The notes below the pieces were generated by a model, which saw only the letters and a list, made by a program, of their open reading frames with translations, did not search any database and had not been told where the DNA came from. DNA of 6,769 bases, from the NCBI GenBank assembly GCA_946482345.1, contig CAMLRJ010000191.1, positions 1 to 6,769 of the forward strand. Reading direction: 5' to 3'. The DNA comes from an uncultured Cellvibrio sp. (GTDB taxonomy: Bacteria > Pseudomonadota > Gammaproteobacteria > Pseudomonadales > Cellvibrionaceae). Made by a program: the position numbers and the translations under genes. Each line of letters begins with the position of its first letter. The first letter of the stretch is position 1. Shown in pieces: positions 5,326-6,769 of the stretch.

Positions 5326-6769
5326 ATGGCGCATAAACCATCCGATGATCCTGCAAAACTCAAGAGCCGCATACAAGATCTTGAGACAGAATTGTCACAA
5401 CTTAAAAAAAGGGTGGCTGTCAGGGATAATCGTTTTGACTACGCCATGGAAGCAACCAACGACGGTTTGTGGGATTGGGATTTAGCGACCAACAAAATTT
5501 ATTTCAGCCGTTCTTTTTTGCGTATGCTGGGTTATGACTATGAAGAACTACCCGGTGACTTACGTACGTTTCGCCGTTACTTTCTGCATCCTGAAGATCT
5601 GGACGAATTGGAAAGGCAATTTGTTTCTGCCATAGATAATCATCACTATTCATTAGTTTCCCAGTATCGCCTTGTGCATAAACAAGGACATTCCATTTGG
5701 GTTCAAACCAAATCCCGATTTTTTGAGACGGATGCCTCCGGGCGCGCCTGGCGTTGTGTCGGTGTCAATACCGATATTACCGATTTTATTCAACGTCACG
5801 ACGAATTAATCAGCGCCAAAGCCCAGGCGGAAAGAGCAAATAATATCAAGAGTGAATTTTTAGCGCGGGTCAGCCACGAAATTCGCACACCGATGAACGC
5901 AATCATTGGCATAGGTTATTTACTGAAAGATTCACGTTTGGATGAACAGCAACAAAGTTATTTGCAAAGTTTAAATACCGCTGCCGATTCACTTTTACAA
6001 ATTATTAATCAATTATTGGATTTTTCAAAAGTGGAATCCGGAAGTGTCATTTTGGAAAATACACACTTCGATTTAATTCAGGTCTTTGAAAAAATATCAC
6101 GTATTTTTGAAGTCAGTGCTTTGCACCGACACGTGCGTATTCATTTTGATATAGCACAAGGTGTCCCGCAGTTTTTACGTGGCGACGCATCAAGACTCAG
6201 TCAAATCCTGAATCACTTTATCAATAATGGTTTTCAACATGGCATTACTGACGAAGTTCATGTGAAAGTTAACCGTATCGCCGATAGTAATAAAAATATT
6301 TGCTTGCAATTTATTATTGAAGATAAAGGTGTCGGTATTTGTCCAGAAGCACTGGAGAATATTCAACAAAAAATCAGCGTTTATCGCGATCTGGAATCCA
6401 GAGAGCAAACATCCGGCATTCAAATTTGTCATCATCTTATTCAATTGATGCAAGGCCATTTAACTATTGATTCAACTCTCAATCAAGGAACGCGTGTTGA
6501 ATTCAAGGTGTACTTTGAACCCAGCCGACTGGGTGAAAAATCATTACTGGAAAAACCACGCAATCTGCAATCACTACGGGTGTTGGTTGTTGATGACAAT
6601 AATATTGCGCGAACAATTATTGCCAGTACCGCACGCAGTATTCAACTGCAAGTTGATGAAACAGATAACGCGCAAACCGCCTGGGATAAAATCTGCAGGG
6701 CAGATGTAAGGGGTGAACCTTTTCATTTCATTCTGGTTGATTATCGTATGCCGCAAATGGATGGGCTGG
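5326..6769 (+). CDS. Hybrid sensor histidine kinase, PAS-HisKA-HATPase-REC (3' end cut off)
   Basis: A two-component sensor running open to the window edge (481 residues seen). A short coiled coil (about 11-35) leads into a PAS domain with PAC tail (about 36-155; GLWDWDLATNKIYFS, MLGYDYEEL, YRLVHKQGHSIWV, GVNTDITDF). HisKA follows at about 174-238 with the H box FLARVSHEIRTPMNAIIG and phospho-acceptor His184. The HATPase domain (about 284-397) has an N box QILNHFINNGFQHG (Asn301) and G1 box DKGVGI (333-338), but poor F and G2 boxes. A receiver domain starts near 417 (LRVLVVDD, acidic pair 423-424) with phospho-acceptor Asp472 in LVDYRMPQMDG, where the window ends. There is no membrane segment, so it senses in the cytoplasm; ligand unknown. 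AAGGA lies 5 nt before the ATG. Further REC or Hpt domains may lie beyond. It could be phosphorelay sensor or accessory kinase. Confidence 0.93.
   Translation, partial: MAHKPSDDPAKLKSRIQDLETELSQLKKRVAVRDNRFDYAMEATNDGLWDWDLATNKIYFSRSFLRMLGYDYEELPGDLRTFRRYFLHPEDLDELERQFVSAIDNHHYSLVSQYRLVHKQGHSIWVQTKSRFFETDASGRAWRCVGVNTDITDFIQRHDELISAKAQAERANNIKSEFLARVSHEIRTPMNAIIGIGYLLKDSRLDEQQQSYLQSLNTAADSLLQIINQLLDFSKVESGSVILENTHFDLIQVFEKISRIFEVSALHRHVRIHFDIAQGVPQFLRGDASRLSQILNHFINNGFQHGITDEVHVKVNRIADSNKNICLQFIIEDKGVGICPEALENIQQKISVYRDLESREQTSGIQICHHLIQLMQGHLTIDSTLNQGTRVEFKVYFEPSRLGEKSLLEKPRNLQSLRVLVVDDNNIARTIIASTARSIQLQVDETDNAQTAWDKICRADVRGEPFHFILVDYRMPQMDGL

Noticed and set aside
6190..6709. Open frames on both strands inside the kinase gene
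   Set aside because: They overlap the HATPase and REC coding sequence, which is clearly conserved in the kinase frame.

Overview
The window looks like chromosome of a gammaproteobacterium, most likely a Cellvibrio-like or related marine/soil lineage. The support is an Escherichia-type GshA, a DsbB with the usual cysteine layout, a DUF2799-type lipoprotein, an FliL-like protein and a hybrid histidine kinase, at moderate GC (AT-rich between genes). The genus is inferred from overall look, not from any search. No tRNA, rRNA, CRISPR array, insertion sequence or phage gene was seen.

Left part (1-1822): a minus-strand pair, dsbB then a four-cysteine outer-membrane lipoprotein, joined by an ATGA stop/start overlap. 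It diverges from a plus-strand gene for an exported FliL-like protein whose domain is split by a long lysine-rich insert. Middle part (1831-3740): a minus-strand pair in which an unrecognised 100-residue protein precedes gshA, joined by a GTGA overlap. gshA meets the FliL-like gene tail to tail with 8 bp between them, over a perfect hairpin. Next (3887-5031): a small four-helix membrane protein (plus) and a small exported protein (minus) converge with their stop codons overlapping. A 112-residue cytoplasmic protein (plus) follows, ending in a clear intrinsic terminator.

Right part (5032-6769): a 294-bp AT-rich gap holds that terminator, a nested inverted repeat, a good sigma70-type promoter, a 10-bp palindrome at the predicted start of transcription, and a hairpin that would bury the ribosome binding site of the next gene. 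That gene encodes a soluble PAS-HisKA-HATPase-REC hybrid sensor kinase and runs off the right edge. Its H box is textbook, but its ATP lid (F and G2 boxes) is degenerate.

Two well-recognised genes handle thiols in different compartments: DsbB re-oxidises DsbA in the periplasm and GshA makes the glutathione precursor in the cytoplasm. They lie in separate operons, so a functional link is only suggestive. I found no complete novel defence or mobile system. The most noteworthy signals are the leader of the hybrid kinase, its degenerate kinase core, and the insert in the FliL-like protein.
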